Source of the DNA: VMCP01 sp964415065
GTDB taxonomy: Bacteria; Bacteroidota; Bacteroidia; NS11-12g; UBA955
Assembly: GCA_964415065.1 (NCBI GenBank)
Contig: CAYPYX010000094.1
Coordinates: forward strand, 1-7,346
Direction of reading: 5' to 3'
DNA length: 7,346 bases
Shown: piece by piece, positions 1-6,588 of the stretch
Layout of the letters: every line of letters starts with the position of its first letter
Numbering within the stretch: the stretch's first letter is position 1
Notes under the pieces: model-generated
The model's database searches: none
Seen by the model: only the letters and a program-made list of their open reading frames with translations
What the model was told of the DNA's origin: nothing
Position numbers and translations under genes: made by a program

Positions 1-2
1 TT

Positions 3-122
3 AAGCACAAACTTCATGGGGCAAACACAAAGGTAAATGATTTGGTTGATTTTAGGGATTTAGTAGAAATCCGTAATTATATTTTCTCTTTTACGGAAAA
101 TTGCAATCAGGTAAATGATTGA
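3..122 (+). CDS. Possible C-terminal end of an upstream gene (partial)
   Basis: A plus-strand frame is open from the window edge (first full codon at 3) to a TGA at 120-122, giving 39 codons that end in FTENCNQVND. The other two plus-strand frames have stops near the edge (2-4 and 34-36). The translation has a protein-like mix of charged and hydrophobic residues, including DLVDFRDLVEIRNYIF, which could form an amphipathic helix. No family is recognised. The stop lies 18 bases before the next ATG on the same strand, so the two genes could be neighbours in tandem. In AT-rich DNA an open frame of this length can occur by chance, so this is tentative. If it is not coding, 1-140 is simply the upstream region of the lipoprotein gene. 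Confidence 0.4.
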   Translation, partial: KHKLHGANTKVNDLVDFRDLVEIRNYIFSFTENCNQVND

Positions 123-128
123 TAAACA

Positions 129-136
129 TAGTTTTG
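129..136 (+). promoter_or_regulatory. Candidate Bacteroidota -7 promoter box (TAGTTTTG)
   Basis: TAGTTTTG matches the Bacteroidota sigma-A -7 consensus TAnnTTTG exactly and ends 4 bases before the ATG at 141. No well-spaced -33 TTTG is visible; the nearest TTG candidate, at 101-103, is rather far upstream. Transcription from here would begin at or just after the ATG. That would imply a leaderless mRNA or use of the second in-frame ATG at 153. Such boxes also arise by chance in AT-rich DNA. Confidence 0.35.
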
Positions 137-140
137 TTTT

Positions 141-881
141 ATGAAAATTTCTATGTTGAAATCAATAAACAAGAGTTCTTTATTAGTACTTATAGGAACT
201 TTGATTTTAAGTTTGAATTCTTGTGGATTGGTGTTGAATGTTCGTGAACAAGGCAATTCCAAGTCGTGGGTGGTTGCTGGAAAAGAAAGCAATAGAGATG
301 GTTCTACAGATTCGAGTATCCAACTAATTTCCCAAAGGACATGTGCGATAAATCCAGTTAACAAGTCTCTAAAGGTTAATACACTTGAAACTGCAACTGA
401 ATTAAAACGCAATCATTTGGAAGAAAGATATTTAGTAAAGCATGAAAAATCAGCACATAAGTTTATTGTTAAAAACTACTCGACTTCGGGAATTTCAAAA
501 GTTGGTAGTCAATGGAATGGTTATAAAGGCAATTTGTATCCAAATTTTGCTTTGAAAAAAACGAAAGAAAACTTAAAGTCAAATAAACTATCGAAAGAGC
601 ATACGGAGGCTAATTCAAAAAAGAATAAGGCCTTATTTTATGCATTCATGTCAACTTTATCTTTTGTATTAGCCTTTTTAATGACTGCAACGGGTTCCGA
701 CATATTGGTAGGGTTATTTTTCGTAGCTGCAGTAGTATTGTTCATTGTGAGTTTTATTCAAATGGGAATGAAGCCAGAAATAAGTGCCTTACAAGCAGCG
801 TTAATCATATTTTTAAATATATTGAATGTGATTTTGGGTCTGATAGATCTAGTATTATGGGCTTTTATGGACATGTATTGA
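141..881 (+). CDS. Hypothetical lipoprotein with hydrophobic C-terminal membrane segments
   Basis: The 246-residue product is not recognised. It begins with a lipoprotein signal peptide: basic N-terminus, hydrophobic core at about residues 13-25, and lipobox LNSC with the acylated cysteine at 28. Residues 29-163 are polar and very rich in Lys, Ser and Asn, with no motif seen. The last third, from about residue 164, is strongly hydrophobic and can be read as three membrane segments (about 164-184, 187-208 and 216-242), ending in WAFMDMY. I recall many small Bacteroidota lipoproteins that combine a lipobox, a basic linker and C-terminal hydrophobic helices, and this fits that loose class. Lipidation plus helical membrane segments suggests retention in the inner membrane with the linker in the periplasm; this is inference. 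ATG 141 is chosen because MKI plus a basic stretch is a typical start; ATG 153 would still leave a complete signal peptide. The gene converges on the NfeD gene. Confidence 0.8.
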   Translation: MKISMLKSINKSSLLVLIGTLILSLNSCGLVLNVREQGNSKSWVVAGKESNRDGSTDSSIQLISQRTCAINPVNKSLKVNTLETATELKRNHLEERYLVKHEKSAHKFIVKNYSTSGISKVGSQWNGYKGNLYPNFALKKTKENLKSNKLSKEHTEANSKKNKALFYAFMSTLSFVLAFLMTATGSDILVGLFFVAAVVLFIVSFIQMGMKPEISALQAALIIFLNILNVILGLIDLVLWAFMDMY

Positions 882-951
882 AGAAAAACAGTGTCCCGAT
901 CTATTCAGTTAATATAAATATTGGCTCAGAAATACTGATTTTACTACATGT
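882..951. other. Short convergent junction without a clear terminator
   Basis: Seventy bases separate the stops of the plus-strand lipoprotein gene and the minus-strand NfeD gene. A strong bidirectional hairpin would be expected here. Only a weak 4-bp stem is seen (TCAG at 926-929, CTGA at 935-938) followed by four Ts. No gene or other signal is apparent. Confidence 0.5.
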
Positions 952-1392
952 TCAAACCCCTTCTACAACTAAGGTTATTCCATCTACTTCGAGGATTTTG
1001 ACTTGTTGTCCTGCTGAAAGTTCGGAGTTGGATCTGAGTTGCCATTGTGTTCCGCGGAAAATAGCTGTGCCTGTTTGGTGAGTGGTATTCCAAGTAGAAA
1101 CCTCGATAATCGTGCCTTCAAAATCGTGATATCCGCCGTTTTTATTGGAGTTAAACCATTTTTTCATGGGATTTCTCAGTACAAGTAAGCTTCCCAAAGA
1201 AATTAAAACTGCTGTTGTGATTTGAGCCGAAACGGACAAATCAACATTCAAGAGCAACAGTAAGCCGGTAAACAGACTCCCTATCCCCAGAAAAAAGAAA
1301 AAGAATCCAACTGTTAAAAGTTCAAGAGCTAAAAATAATAAACCCAGAGAAATCCAAATGGAATGATCCGATAATTCAGTTAAAAAGTTCAT
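952..1392 (-). CDS. NfeD-like membrane protein (YbbJ type), partner of the SPFH protein
   Basis: A 146-residue short-form NfeD protein, close in size to E. coli YbbJ. Three hydrophobic segments are visible at about residues 11-30, 33-50 and 56-72, the second very rich in Phe and Gly. A soluble C-terminal domain of about 55 residues follows (about 90-146; FEGTIIEV, GTAIFRGTQWQ, VKILEVDGITLVVEGV). This has the size and strand pattern of the NfeD OB-fold. The N-terminal ClpP-like serine protease domain of long NfeD proteins is absent. NfeD proteins are usually encoded beside SPFH proteins and are thought to assist their assembly or membrane organisation, though the exact biochemical role is not settled. 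The ATG overlaps the stop of the SPFH gene in an ATGA, so translation is probably coupled and the two products made together. The gene ends 70 bases from the convergent lipoprotein gene. Confidence 0.88.
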   Translation of the reverse strand: MNFLTELSDHSIWISLGLLFLALELLTVGFFFFFLGIGSLFTGLLLLLNVDLSVSAQITTAVLISLGSLLVLRNPMKKWFNSNKNGGYHDFEGTIIEVSTWNTTHQTGTAIFRGTQWQLRSNSELSAGQQVKILEVDGITLVVEGV

Positions 1393-2300
1393 GATTTTTG
1401 GTGTTTTACAACGCTCATAGCCGCTGTAACTAAGGAACCTACATCTGCAAAATTTGCCGGTAAAATCATGGTGTTCGTTTCTTTAGCGAGTTTACCATAT
1501 TGCTCTACTAGATTTTCAGCAACCCGCAATTGCACAGCTTCAAATCCTCCGTCTTTCTGGATGGCAGCAGCTACCATTTCAATACCTTCGGCAGTTGCTT
1601 GAGCAATGGCTTTAATGGCTTGTGCTTGTCCCTCGGCTTGGTTGATTTGTTTTTGGCGTTCCGCTTCTGATTCCAATACTACTTTAACTCTATTTCCTTC
1701 GGCAACATTGATGGAACTTTGTTTTTCACCTTCAGAATAGAGGATTTTAGCACGTTTCTCACGTTCTGCTTGCATTTGCTTTTCCATGGCATTTAGCACG
1801 CTTGCAGGCGGTGTAATGTTTTTAATTTCATAACGCAACACCTTTACGCCCCAACCTTGTGCCGCTTCGTCAATTGCACTTACTACAGCAGCATTGATGT
1901 TGGTTCTTTCTTCAAAACACTTATCCAAATCAATTTTACCTATTTCGCTTCTCATGGTGGTTTGAGCCAATTGGGTTACCGCAAATGCATAATCACCAAT
2001 TCCGTAAGCCGCTTTTTTTGCATCAACAACTTGTAAGAAAACCACTCCGTCTACTCCAACTTGTACGTTATCTGCGGTAACACAAACTTGCTCAGGGATA
2101 TCGCGAGCCATTTCTTTCAATGAAAATTTATAAGCTACGCGATCTATAAAAGGAATGATAAAGGTTAGTCCCGGATTCAAGATCGAATGAAACTTTCCCA
2201 ATCGTTCAATAACGTATGCTCGTTGTTGAGGCACGACTTTCGTCCCCAAAAAAATAAATAAAACTACAACGATGGCGAGGGTGATAGGTGTAAATGGCAT
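1389..2300 (-). CDS. qmcA: SPFH/band-7 stomatin-like protein (QmcA family)
   Basis: With the ATG at 2300 the product has 303 residues, nearly the length of E. coli QmcA. One N-terminal membrane segment (about residues 5-20) is followed by a band-7 domain. Typical landmarks are VPQQRAYVIERLGKF (23-37), LNPGLTFIIPFID (41-53), a central region with VTADNVQVGVDGVV (74-87), and NITPP (161-165). A long Ala/Glu/Lys/Gln-rich helix (about 168-240, with EREKRAKILYSEGEKQ) then forms the oligomerising coiled coil seen in stomatins. These proteins form large ring or cage assemblies at the inner membrane and organise lipid or protein microdomains. The frame extends upstream to a TTG at 2324, which would add MTILQIKF. 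I prefer the ATG because the TTG lies inside a promoter-like TACTTTTG box and the ATG form leaves the membrane segment at the usual distance. The gene leads an operon with the NfeD gene. The symbol is by family resemblance; stomatin-like is equally fair. Confidence 0.92.
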   Translation of the reverse strand: MPFTPITLAIVVVLFIFLGTKVVPQQRAYVIERLGKFHSILNPGLTFIIPFIDRVAYKFSLKEMARDIPEQVCVTADNVQVGVDGVVFLQVVDAKKAAYGIGDYAFAVTQLAQTTMRSEIGKIDLDKCFEERTNINAAVVSAIDEAAQGWGVKVLRYEIKNITPPASVLNAMEKQMQAEREKRAKILYSEGEKQSSINVAEGNRVKVVLESEAERQKQINQAEGQAQAIKAIAQATAEGIEMVAAAIQKDGGFEAVQLRVAENLVEQYGKLAKETNTMILPANFADVGSLVTAAMSVVKHQKS

Positions 2301-2377
2301 AAATTTTATTTGCAATATAGTCAAAAGTAAATTTCTTTTCAGAACTTTACGGTGAATATCAGTAATCTATCGATTGT
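2301..2377. other. Divergent intergenic region between the SPFH operon and the propeller operon
   Basis: These 77 AT-rich bases separate two divergent start codons and should carry promoters for both operons. On the minus strand there is one exact TAnnTTTG match (see 2322-2329). On the plus strand the best candidate is a TTTG at 2309-2312 followed by an imperfect TAAATTTC at 2328-2335, with a spacer shorter than usual. No Shine-Dalgarno sequence precedes either start, as is normal in Bacteroidota. No riboswitch or strong hairpin was seen. Confidence 0.5.
2322..2329 (-). promoter_or_regulatory. Candidate -7 promoter box for the SPFH-NfeD operon (TACTTTTG)
   Basis: Read on the minus strand this is TACTTTTG, an exact match to the Bacteroidota -7 consensus TAnnTTTG. 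It ends 21 bases before the SPFH ATG at 2300, giving an expected leader of roughly 15 bases. The last three bases of the box form the alternative TTG start at 2324, so a transcript from here could not use that codon. No convincing -33 TTTG is visible at the usual distance, which lowers confidence. Confidence 0.4.
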
Positions 2378-5134
2378 ATGTATAAAATATTACTTATCAG
2401 TGCGTTGTTGTCTTTTCAACTAACGGTAAAAGCTCAGTTGGGAGAGCCTCAAAGTCGAAAGGAATGGGAAGTGGAACGGATTGCGGATCCATCAACAGGT
2501 AAAGTTCCTGACAACGTACGTTTTAAGGAATTGTCATTTGTTAAAACACATGCTCAAACCATTGTAGATCCTACGGCTGTTAAAGGTACCCCTTGGATGC
2601 ACCGAGGTCCGTTTCATGTTGGGGGTAGAACTCGAGGTGCTGCTTACGATGTATGCAATCCGAATAGAATTGTTGCGGGCGGTGTTTCAGGTGGATTATG
2701 GCTCAGTGAAAATGGGGGGAAATCTTGGCGTTCCACTCAAGAACCTCACGAAATGAGTAGCGTTTCATGTTTGGTTCAAGATCGAAGAAAAGGCTATGAA
2801 CAGTATTGGTATGCCGGAACTGGCGAAGCTTACGGCCAATCGGCTGGAGCTCCGGGCGCGTATTATTACGGAAATGGTTTGTTGATATCGTCGGATTCGG
2901 GTAAAACGTGGACCCCGATTGCTAGCACAGCGGTGAATACTCCTACAGTATTTTCGTCGCCTTGGCAATTGGTGTGGAAGGTTTTGGTGGATACTACGCG
3001 ATACGATTCAACCATTTTGTATGCTTCCACCTATCAAAATGTAATGCGTTCTAATGATGGTGGTAAGACTTGGGTGGCAGTGCGAAAAACAGCGGCTTAT
3101 TTTAATGAAATTGAAATTGATAAAGACGGGGTCATTTACAGTACTTCGAGTTCGGATGCGTCTATTGGAAGACGTGGAATTTTTCGAAGTATTAATGGAT
3201 GGGATTGGAAAGAAATTACTCCATCGAATTGGCAAGGAAAGGCTTATAATCGCTCGGTAATAGGGTTCAACTATCCCGAGAATTCGGATTCAACGGTTCG
3301 CATGTATGTAATAGCGAATTTAGAGAATTGGGGAAAGCCGCTTCCTGATTCGAGAGGTGAAATAGAATGGGGAGGTATGTTTTTTATGGAGTTGTATCGT
3401 AAAAATACAGATTCGACTTTTTTTGGGGATGCAATTAATGGGATTAAAAGTCAAGAAGATATTTCACAAAATTTACCTTTATCAAATTATGCACTCAACA
3501 GTTGGCGAACTCAGGGAAGTTATGATATGTTGGTGCAGGTTTATCCAGGATCAGCTCCGGGTAAGGATGTTGTTTTTATTGGAGGAACTAATTTATACCG
3601 TTCTGAATCGGGTTTCAGGGATTCATTGAACACCACTATGATTGGAGGGTATAAATGGAAAACGTCTTTACCTAACTTTGAAATGTGGCCCAATCAGCAT
3701 CCCGACCAACATGTTTGGATGTTTCATCCATCAGATCCGAAAGTAGCTTTAAGTGCCAACGATGGCGGAATTTTCCAAACGGAGAATTGTATGGCTGATT
3801 CGGTTATTTGGAATAGTTTAAACAATGGTTATCTAACTACTCAATGGTACACCGTTGCCTTGGATCCAGCTACAAATATGAGTAATCTGTTGGTTGCTGG
3901 TGCGCAAGATAATAATCAAATGCTGGTGAATGACCGATCAACTGATGCATTTTGGGATATTGCTTATCCTGGAGATGGATCTTATTGTGCAGTAGAACCG
4001 GGAGGAAAATTTGCCTATTTCTCCAAACAATTGGGAAACACAGTGAAAGCAGAATTGGATGCAAACGGAAAGGTTATTGCCAAACGAAGAATTGATCCAA
4101 TTGGTGTTCCTCGCAACAATTATCAATTTATAAATCCCTTTGTTTTGGATCCTAAAAATCCAAAAATCATGTATACCGCAGGAGGAAGACATATTTGGAG
4201 AAATAATCGATTGAATGAAATAGTTTTAGACAATTCTACCGATTCTATTTCTTTGGGATGGGAACGTTCTCTGGATTCTATTAGAGTGGTTTCTCAGAAA
4301 ATTACGGCGCTTGCAGTATCGGTGGAAAATCCTTCCCATAAAGTATACTTTGGTAACAACGTGAAGTATTTGTATTCCATAGAAAATGCAGATAGTGGAT
4401 CGATGCGTTTCAAGACATTAAAAACACCAACGGTTACGGGTAGTGCTAATGTTAGTTGTATCGCAATAAATCCCAAAAACGGTAATGAATTAGTAGTTTG
4501 CTATTCCAACTATGGAGTTTATAGCCTATTCCATTCGCAAGATGGGGGTGAAAACTGGCAGAAAATCGGTGGTAATTTAGAAGCCAATGATAATGGAACT
4601 GGCGATGGTCCTTCGATACGATGGTTTTCATTTGTGCCAGTTAAAGATGGCATGCTTTACATGGTTGGAACGAGTGTGGGGTTGTATGCGGCGGATACCC
4701 TGTTGGGTACTCAAACGGAATGGGTGCATCAAGGACCAGGAGAAATCGGGCATGCCGTGGTAGATATGATTGCCTATCGAGAATTAGATGGAACCATAGC
4801 TGTGGCAACGCATGGAAGAGGGATTTATTACGCTCGAATTTTTGAAAAAGGGGCAATTTTATCATCAAAAGAATTAGAGCGGATGCCAGCAAAATGTCGT
4901 GTTTTCCCGAACCCAAGTAATGGTAAAATAGAATTGATTTCTGAGAATAACCTACGTTCTTGTAAAGTGTATACAACAGATGGTAAGTTATTGATTAATG
5001 TGGATTTGAAATCTGAATTTGGAGTGGAAACCTCTAAAAAATTGGACTTGAGTTCACTCAAAAAAGGTATTTATATATTGGTAATTGAAACCGATTTGGG
5101 TTCTGAATGGCATCGGTGTTCGATTTTGTATTAA
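2378..5134 (+). CDS. Secreted Asp-box beta-propeller protein with T9SS type A sorting domain
   Basis: The 918-residue product has a Sec signal peptide (about residues 1-19, likely cleaved VKA|QLG). It is built from sortilin/BNR-type propeller repeats. Asp-box motifs (S-x-D-x-G-x-x-W) are visible at SENGGKSW (110-117), SSDSGKTW (171-178), SNDGGKTW (225-232), SINGWDW (271-277, degenerate) and SQDGGENW (720-727). The first blade carries GPFHVGGRTRG (77-87) and AGGVSGGLWLS, and the last carries ATHGRGIYYAR (from 810), both usual in this class. A middle region has HPDQH (441-445), SANDGG (459-464), QDNN (510-513) and GDGSYC (532-537), a pattern I recall from large secreted Bacteroidota proteins. 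The C-terminal domain of about 80 residues (from about 838; VFPNPSNGKIEL at 842, then GKLL and LKKGIYILVI) is a T9SS type A signal. It directs export across the outer membrane, removal of the domain and usually anchoring to surface A-LPS. Asp-boxes are structural, so they do not prove glycosidase activity; substrate is unknown. First gene of a close-packed plus-strand series. Confidence 0.9.
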   Translation: MYKILLISALLSFQLTVKAQLGEPQSRKEWEVERIADPSTGKVPDNVRFKELSFVKTHAQTIVDPTAVKGTPWMHRGPFHVGGRTRGAAYDVCNPNRIVAGGVSGGLWLSENGGKSWRSTQEPHEMSSVSCLVQDRRKGYEQYWYAGTGEAYGQSAGAPGAYYYGNGLLISSDSGKTWTPIASTAVNTPTVFSSPWQLVWKVLVDTTRYDSTILYASTYQNVMRSNDGGKTWVAVRKTAAYFNEIEIDKDGVIYSTSSSDASIGRRGIFRSINGWDWKEITPSNWQGKAYNRSVIGFNYPENSDSTVRMYVIANLENWGKPLPDSRGEIEWGGMFFMELYRKNTDSTFFGDAINGIKSQEDISQNLPLSNYALNSWRTQGSYDMLVQVYPGSAPGKDVVFIGGTNLYRSESGFRDSLNTTMIGGYKWKTSLPNFEMWPNQHPDQHVWMFHPSDPKVALSANDGGIFQTENCMADSVIWNSLNNGYLTTQWYTVALDPATNMSNLLVAGAQDNNQMLVNDRSTDAFWDIAYPGDGSYCAVEPGGKFAYFSKQLGNTVKAELDANGKVIAKRRIDPIGVPRNNYQFINPFVLDPKNPKIMYTAGGRHIWRNNRLNEIVLDNSTDSISLGWERSLDSIRVVSQKITALAVSVENPSHKVYFGNNVKYLYSIENADSGSMRFKTLKTPTVTGSANVSCIAINPKNGNELVVCYSNYGVYSLFHSQDGGENWQKIGGNLEANDNGTGDGPSIRWFSFVPVKDGMLYMVGTSVGLYAADTLLGTQTEWVHQGPGEIGHAVVDMIAYRELDGTIAVATHGRGIYYARIFEKGAILSSKELERMPAKCRVFPNPSNGKIELISENNLRSCKVYTTDGKLLINVDLKSEFGVETSKKLDLSSLKKGIYILVIETDLGSEWHRCSILY
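4880..5131 (+). other. T9SS type A C-terminal sorting domain (within the propeller gene)
   Basis: About 80 residues after the last blade form the export domain. It contains the FPNPSNG turn (843-849), a strand with SCKVYTTDGKLL, and a final LDLSSLKKGIYILVIETD strand pair typical of the Ig-like T9SS type A fold. The protein ends in CSILY. The family role is recognition by the outer-membrane T9SS translocon and sortase. The boundary is approximate. Confidence 0.85.
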
Positions 5135-5143
5135 TTTTACCAA

Positions 5144-6580
5144 GTGCTTTTTAATTCACTTGAGTTTTCTTTATTCTTTCCTTTCGTTTTTGTGTTTTAT
5201 TGGTTGATTTTCAATCGAAAACACACAACTCAGAATATTTTTTTATTAGCAAGTAGCTATTTTTTTTACGGTTGGTGGGATTGGCGGTTTCTTTTTTTAA
5301 TTGCTCTGAACACCACAACTGATTTTTTTATTGGATTGGCTATGCACACATCCAAATCGGATAGGCGACGTAGAGCTTTACTATTATTAAGCATATTTAT
5401 CAACATTGGATTACTTGGTTTTTTTAAGTATTACAATTTTTTCATTGATGCTTTTGTTGATTCATTTAAATTGTTTGGTCAGTCAATAGAAATAACTAAA
5501 CTTCATATTATATTACCAGTAGGCATTAGTTTTTATACATTCCAGACTCTCAGTTATACCTTGGATGTATATTTTGAAAAAATAGAACCAACTAAGAAAT
5601 TCCAAGAATATGCTTCTTTTGTTTCGTTTTTCCCCTTGTTATTAGCTGGACCTATTGAACGTGCGAGTAATATGTTGCCACAAATGGGAAGGAAGCGAGA
5701 ATTTCATTATGTTAAAATGGTAGTTTCTAGCAGGCAAATATTATGGGGATTATTCAAAAAAATGGTGATTGCCGATAATGCTGCGGTTTACGTAAATGAT
5801 ATTTTCTTGAATTCTGAATCCTATAATTCGGCAACATTGTTGTTGGGAGTTGTTCTCTTTACATTTCAAGTGTATGGTGATTTTTCTGGATACTCTGATA
5901 TTGCAGTTGGAATTGCGGGTTTATTGGGATTTGAAGTAACACAGAATTTTAGGTTTCCTTATTTTTCCAGGAACATCAATGAACTTTGGAAGCGATGGCA
6001 TATATCTTTAACTACATGGTTAAATGACTATGTATTCATGCCCTTGGCATTTTCTTGGAGAAGTTGGGGTAGCAAAGGTACATTTATCGCAATTTTTGTT
6101 ACATTCTTAATTTCCGGGTTCTGGCACGGAGCAGAATGGCATTTTATTGCTTGGGGAGCATTTTGGGGATTTGCGTTTTTACCCATATTAGTTCAAACAA
6201 ATTCTAAAAGTCCATTCGCAGTTAGTTTTAATGAAACAGTGCAACTTAAGGACCTTCATCGGATTATTATTACGTTTGGTTGGATTTGTTTGGGGGGTAT
6301 TTTATTTAGAGCAAAGGATTTAAACCAAGCTTTAGAAATTATTTCCAAATTGGGCAATGTTCAATTATGGGGTTTACCTGAAGTTCGACCCTTTGAATTA
6401 ATTGGACTGATTATGGTATTTATATTCATCGAATGGAAAGGACGGCATGGAAATTTTGGTATAGAGAGTATTTTTAATTTACGGCCAAAATGGTTACGTT
6501 GGGCATTTTATTACATCGTGATTTTTTCCATTTTTTGGTGGGGTGGAAACTCGCAAGAATTTATCTATTTCCAGTTTTGA
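5144..6580 (+). CDS. MBOAT-family membrane O-acyltransferase (AlgI/DltB/PatA type)
   Basis: This 478-residue polytopic membrane protein has the hallmarks of the MBOAT family that moves acyl groups, usually acetyl, across the inner membrane for O-acylation of cell-envelope or exported polymers. Visible motifs in order: N-terminal MLFNSLEFSLFFP; SSYFFYGWWDWRFL (38-51); LPVGISFYTFQTLSY (124-138); AGPIERAS (168-175); RNINELWKRWHISLTTW (276-292); and SGFWHGAEWHFIAWG, with the conserved catalytic histidine at 328. The other conserved histidine is 286, in RWHIS. Length fits AlgI-like proteins. The start is a GTG at 5144; MLFNS is so typical of the family's N-terminus that this start is preferred although no ribosome binding site is seen. 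It lies 9 bases after the propeller stop and 8 bases before the SGNH-like gene, so co-transcription and coupled translation are likely. Acceptor and acyl donor cannot be read from the sequence. Confidence 0.95.
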   Translation: MLFNSLEFSLFFPFVFVFYWLIFNRKHTTQNIFLLASSYFFYGWWDWRFLFLIALNTTTDFFIGLAMHTSKSDRRRRALLLLSIFINIGLLGFFKYYNFFIDAFVDSFKLFGQSIEITKLHIILPVGISFYTFQTLSYTLDVYFEKIEPTKKFQEYASFVSFFPLLLAGPIERASNMLPQMGRKREFHYVKMVVSSRQILWGLFKKMVIADNAAVYVNDIFLNSESYNSATLLLGVVLFTFQVYGDFSGYSDIAVGIAGLLGFEVTQNFRFPYFSRNINELWKRWHISLTTWLNDYVFMPLAFSWRSWGSKGTFIAIFVTFLISGFWHGAEWHFIAWGAFWGFAFLPILVQTNSKSPFAVSFNETVQLKDLHRIIITFGWICLGGILFRAKDLNQALEIISKLGNVQLWGLPEVRPFELIGLIMVFIFIEWKGRHGNFGIESIFNLRPKWLRWAFYYIVIFSIFWWGGNSQEFIYFQF

Positions 6581-6588
6581 AGTACTCT

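Noticed and set aside
1..17. Minus-strand ATG at 17 (MKFVL, running off the left edge) with an exact TACCTTTG box at 28-35 on the minus strand
   Set aside because: Only five codons are visible, the implied leader is almost absent, no -33 element is seen, and the plus-strand frame 3-122 competes for the same bases.
926..942. Hairpin TCAG-AAATA-CTGA followed by four Ts as a terminator between the convergent genes
   Set aside because: A 4-bp stem with two G-C pairs is too weak to call as an intrinsic terminator.
857..1081. Plus-strand open frame of 74 codons overlapping the lipoprotein end and the NfeD gene
   Set aside because: It lies mostly antisense to the well-supported NfeD coding sequence and has no recognisable features.
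2309..2335. Plus-strand promoter TTTG ... TAAATTTC for the propeller operon
   Set aside because: The -7 box has a mismatch in its last base and the spacer is shorter than usual, so it is mentioned only within the divergent region.
2705..4558. Sialidase or glycosidase activity for the propeller based on its Asp-boxes
   Set aside because: Asp-boxes are structural turns found in many non-enzymatic propellers, and no sialidase arginine triad or other catalytic set could be identified.
4641..4976. Minus-strand open frame of 111 codons inside the propeller gene
   Set aside because: It is antisense to conserved propeller and T9SS domain sequence; its residues are a by-product of the opposite strand.
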